This document shows positions 6,038 through 8,064 of a stretch of DNA of 8,064 nucleotides, piece after piece. Each line of letters opens with the position of its first letter. The first letter of the stretch is position 1. The notes below the pieces were generated by a model. The model saw nothing but the letters and a program-made list of their open reading frames with translations. It was not told where the DNA came from and made no database searches. The translations under genes and the position numbers were made by a program. Source of the DNA: Thermoplasmata archaeon (lineage in GTDB: Archaea > Thermoplasmatota > Thermoplasmata > Thermoplasmatales > Thermoplasmataceae); NCBI GenBank assembly GCA_021835265.1, contig JAKBQK010000234.1, forward strand, positions 1-8,064, read 5' to 3'.

Positions 6038-7084
6038 TTATAGGGATACCAAAGAACCTTCTCCAGTTATCACTCTCGACCCTTCAGGTTTACTCCTGTT
6101 CTTCTCTATATGGCAGTTGTAGCCAATTATTGAATCGGTTAGTTTGCATTCTCGGATTTTTGAATTATCAAAAACTAAGGAGTTGGAAATTTCCGTATCT
6201 GATACATTGCAGCCGTCTCCTATGGACATGTATGAACCTACAAAGGAGTTTTCTATTAATGTATTGTCACCAATATAAACTGGTCCCCTTATCGTTGAAC
6301 CTATTATTTGGGAGTTATTCCCTAGGTATACTCTTCCCTCAATCTTAGTATTTTCAATACTGCCATTAATCTTGAAATCTGTTGAAAAATCCAATATCCT
6401 CATATTGGCCGATAGCATATCTTCTGGAGTACCGGTATCTTTCCACCACCCTTCAACTACTGCGAAACTTACACGTTCTCCGAATTCAATTAACTTTTGT
6501 ATTGCCTCGGTTATTTCCAATTCACCTCTTTTGCTTGGCTTTAAATTCCCGATTATATCGAATATTCTATTTGTGAACGAGTAAACTCCAACTAGGGCCA
6601 GATCTGAGGTATATTGCTTGGGTTTTTCAACTAGACTCGTTATTTTACCATCTTTTACTAATGCTACGCCATATCGTGAAGGATCTGAAACCTTTGCCAA
6701 TAGAACAGCAGCTTCGTCTTCGGTTTCTAGTAAAACTTCAAGCCCGTGCTGAACAATGTTGTCACCAAGATGTACTATAAACCTGTCTTCGCCCACAAAG
6801 TCTTTGCACCTATATATGGCGTCGGCAAGTCCCCTTGCTTCTCCCTGATAGATGTAAGTAAAATTTGCAGAAAATTCTGATCCATCACCATAATAATCAA
6901 TTACTTTCTCTGGATTGTTGTCCCCCAAAACTATTGCTATATTCGTTACCCCATGTCTTATGAGATTTTCAATTCCCCATTGTGAGATTGGCTTGCCACC
7001 CACCTTTATCAGTTGTTTTGGTCCGGTGTGTGTGAGAGGTCTTAGCCTGGTTCCCTTCCCCCCATGGAGGATAATGCCTTTCAT
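6038..7084 (-). CDS. rmlA: Glucose-1-phosphate thymidylyltransferase, long form
   Basis: A 348-residue RmlA of the long type, which differs from the roughly 290-residue bacterial RmlA by an added C-terminal left-handed beta-helix. It joins dTTP and glucose 1-phosphate to make dTDP-glucose, the first step toward dTDP-L-rhamnose. The nucleotidylyltransferase domain (1-235) shows LHGGKGTRLRPLT (6-18), the GPKQLI segment (21-26), the metal site HLGDN (105-109) with Asp108, LVEKPK (151-156), and GWWKDTGTPEDML (212-224) with Asp216. The remaining part (about 236-345) has hexapeptide-like turns such as VYLGNNS, VYIGDNT and MSIGDGC. Related beta-helix enzymes can use other sugar phosphates, or also acetylate amino sugars, so specificity is inferred from family and from neighbours rmlD and rmlC. 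The ATG lacks a Shine-Dalgarno but follows a TATA-like box centred about 27 bases upstream. It is probably the first gene of its transcript. Confidence 0.93.
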   Translation of the reverse strand: MKGIILHGGKGTRLRPLTHTGPKQLIKVGGKPISQWGIENLIRHGVTNIAIVLGDNNPEKVIDYYGDGSEFSANFTYIYQGEARGLADAIYRCKDFVGEDRFIVHLGDNIVQHGLEVLLETEDEAAVLLAKVSDPSRYGVALVKDGKITSLVEKPKQYTSDLALVGVYSFTNRIFDIIGNLKPSKRGELEITEAIQKLIEFGERVSFAVVEGWWKDTGTPEDMLSANMRILDFSTDFKINGSIENTKIEGRVYLGNNSQIIGSTIRGPVYIGDNTLIENSFVGSYMSIGDGCNVSDTEISNSLVFDNSKIRECKLTDSIIGYNCHIEKNRSKPEGSRVITGEGSLVSL

Positions 7085-7105
7085 AGAATATTGATATATG
7101 GCTGC

Positions 7106-7117
7106 TTTAATTATTTT
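7106..7117 (-). promoter_or_regulatory. Putative archaeal TATA box for rmlA
   Basis: The minus strand reads AAAATAATTAAA, 22-33 bases before the ATG at 7084, preceded by the GTGGT stretch. This spacing suits a leaderless rmlA transcript, and the 158-base gap upstream is the longest in the window, so this is the strongest promoter candidate. A second AT run, CATATATC at -16 to -9, is too close to the ATG to serve. Confidence 0.45.
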
Positions 7118-7134
7118 ACCACACTACTTTTCCA

Positions 7135-7148
7135 TATTGGCTATTGGC
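7135..7148 (-). repeat. Perfect tandem heptamer upstream of the rmlA promoter
   Basis: Two adjacent exact copies of GCCAATA on the minus strand, 51-64 bases before the rmlA ATG and just upstream of its TATA-like box. This is where an archaeal activator could bind. Two copies of a heptamer can also arise by chance, so a regulatory role is only a guess. Confidence 0.35.
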
Positions 7149-7176
7149 AACATTTACAATATGAATTATTTTGATG

Positions 7177-7209
7177 AAAAAAAGTATAGTCCATCAGGAA
7201 CCTAAAAAA
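7177..7209 (-). terminator. Tandem oligo-T tracts after the right-edge glycosyltransferase
   Basis: Downstream of the stop at 7243, the minus strand carries T6 (7204-7209) and then T7 (7177-7183), 20 bases apart. Archaeal RNA polymerase terminates on oligo-T runs without needing a strong hairpin. The position, between a stop codon and the next promoter candidate, fits termination of the upstream transcript. Only a weak TGATG/CATCA inverted pair flanks the second tract. Confidence 0.5.
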
Positions 7210-7242
7210 GTCTCCTCTTCCGATTATCAGGGTATAACTTTG

Positions 7243-8064
7243 TTAGGGATGATAATTAAAGTTAACACCCGGAAATTTATTGTATGCTTCTATTAGTTGG
7301 TTGCTGAAATTTTCCATAGAAAAAAGGCCAGCTCGGGCGAGAAGTGTAGTTGCAGATTTCTTATTTATCGAGGGTCTCTCTATAATTTCCTTAATTTGAG
7401 TTACCGAAATCTTGTTATCGTTTGCGAAATATAACGCATCATTTCCAAGAGTTTCTTTAAAAACTGCTAATTCAGGAACTATCGGAGTTACGCCACAAGA
7501 CATAGCTTCCAAAGGTGTAAACCCAAACCCTTCGTCTAATGTATTATGGATCAGGAAATCGGAGTGTGAAAGATAATTTACAAGTGTCTCTGTTGGAACT
7601 CTACCTAGGAATTTTATCCTCTTATTTTCTCCTGCCATTTTTCTGTATTTTTCCTCAAAAGAGCTGTTAGATGGATTACTTCCTATTACATACAGCTCTG
7701 CTTCAGTAGTTTCATTTACTGCCTTAATGACGGGGGTAAGATCTTTACGAGGGTCAAAATCAGTGACAGTAACCAAATGGGTTTTTTCGGAATCCGAATA
7801 TGGGCTATTGCCTGTGAACTTAAAGGTCCAAGGTTCAATATATGGATAAACAACTGATACTCGTTCTGAATCCACATTGTACTTTTTTATTATATCCTCC
7901 TTCACACTTGAGGTGAGTGTAATCATATTAATTTTCAAGGCCTTTTTTAATCTTCTTTCAATATATTTTTTATAAAAAGTAGACTTCGGATATATTTCTG
8001 GAAATTTTTGTTGAATTATGTCTGGTATTGTTACATAATTGCTCTTTCTTACGAGGGTGATATG
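7243..8064 (-). CDS. GT4-type glycosyltransferase, partial, 5' end beyond right edge
   Basis: The last 273 residues of a GT-B, family 4 glycosyltransferase. The reading frame is open without a stop to the right edge, and family-conserved sequence continues there, so the TTG at 7938 is not the start. Counting from the edge: VTIPDIIQQKFPEIYP (11-26) resembles the family's VxxHDLxPxxxPE segment; ITLTSSVKEDIIKKY (48-62) and VVYPYIE (71-77) form the hinge; VTDFDPRKDLTPVIKA (100-115) has the Arg-Lys phosphate-binding pair; IKFLGRV (150-156) is followed by the donor-binding EX7E motif in DEGFGFTPLEAMSCG (177-191), with Glu178 and Glu186. The sugar and acceptor are unknown; mannosyl- and rhamnosyl-type GT4 enzymes look like this. 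It ends 158 bases before rmlA and probably belongs to a separate transcript. About 90-110 N-terminal residues are likely missing. Confidence 0.88.
   Translation of the reverse strand, partial: HITLVRKSNYVTIPDIIQQKFPEIYPKSTFYKKYIERRLKKALKINMITLTSSVKEDIIKKYNVDSERVSVVYPYIEPWTFKFTGNSPYSDSEKTHLVTVTDFDPRKDLTPVIKAVNETTEAELYVIGSNPSNSSFEEKYRKMAGENKRIKFLGRVPTETLVNYLSHSDFLIHNTLDEGFGFTPLEAMSCGVTPIVPELAVFKETLGNDALYFANDNKISVTQIKEIIERPSINKKSATTLLARAGLFSMENFSNQLIEAYNKFPGVNFNYHP

Noticed and set aside
6004..6348. Plus-strand open frame of 114 codons opposite the rmlA 3' end
   Set aside because: Antisense to the rmlA beta-helix; its Leu/Ser/Cys-rich product is typical of an antisense shadow rather than a membrane protein.
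7093..7100. CATATATC as a TATA box for rmlA
   Set aside because: It lies only 9-16 bases before the ATG, so transcription would begin inside the gene and lose the conserved GGKGTRLRP region's start codon.
7172..7196. TGATG...CATCA inverted repeat as an intrinsic hairpin terminator
   Set aside because: A five-base stem with a 15-base loop containing the T-tract is too weak; the oligo-T runs alone are the better explanation.

Overview
The window is one continuous stretch of a surface-polysaccharide or protein-glycosylation gene cluster. All nine genes lie on the minus strand, so transcription runs from the right edge to the left. The host looks like an AT-rich archaeon. Several genes start directly downstream of TATA-like boxes centred about 24-27 bases before the ATG, as in leaderless archaeal transcripts. 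rmlD has a textbook archaeal Shine-Dalgarno site (GGGTGA), and oligo-T tracts without strong hairpins sit where a terminator is expected. A Thermoplasmata-like source is possible, but the sequence alone does not settle the lineage.

Layout in transcription order: a GT4-type glycosyltransferase cut by the right edge (8064-7243); a 158-base intergenic region with two oligo-T tracts, a tandem heptamer and a TATA-like box; rmlA, long form with a C-terminal beta-helix (7084-6038); rmlD (6024-5170); rmlC (5137-4598); an extended-SDR nucleotide-sugar epimerase/dehydratase (4552-3530); two unrelated GT-A glycosyltransferases (3507-2575 and 2523-1573); a second GT-B glycosyltransferase (1531-434); and a SIS-domain phosphoheptose isomerase, gmhA-like, cut by the left edge (370-1).

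Working together, RmlA, RmlC and RmlD supply three of the four steps from glucose-1-phosphate to dTDP-L-rhamnose. RmlB, the 4,6-dehydratase, is not in the window, and the SDR present does not look like it. GmhA suggests that a heptose precursor is also made. The epimerase probably makes a third activated sugar. The four glycosyltransferases would use these donors to build an oligosaccharide. No flippase, polymerase or oligosaccharyltransferase is visible, so the final acceptor (S-layer or other protein, lipid, or capsule) cannot be read from this window.

The points most worth a second look are: the epimerase has Asn where the SDR YxxxK lysine should be; the TATA-like boxes fall in a regular pattern suggesting short one- or two-gene transcription units; heptose and rhamnose genes occur together; and the start codons of two genes (rmlD and the right-edge glycosyltransferase) need correcting from a naive ORF call. 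I see no mobile element, CRISPR array, tRNA or rRNA.
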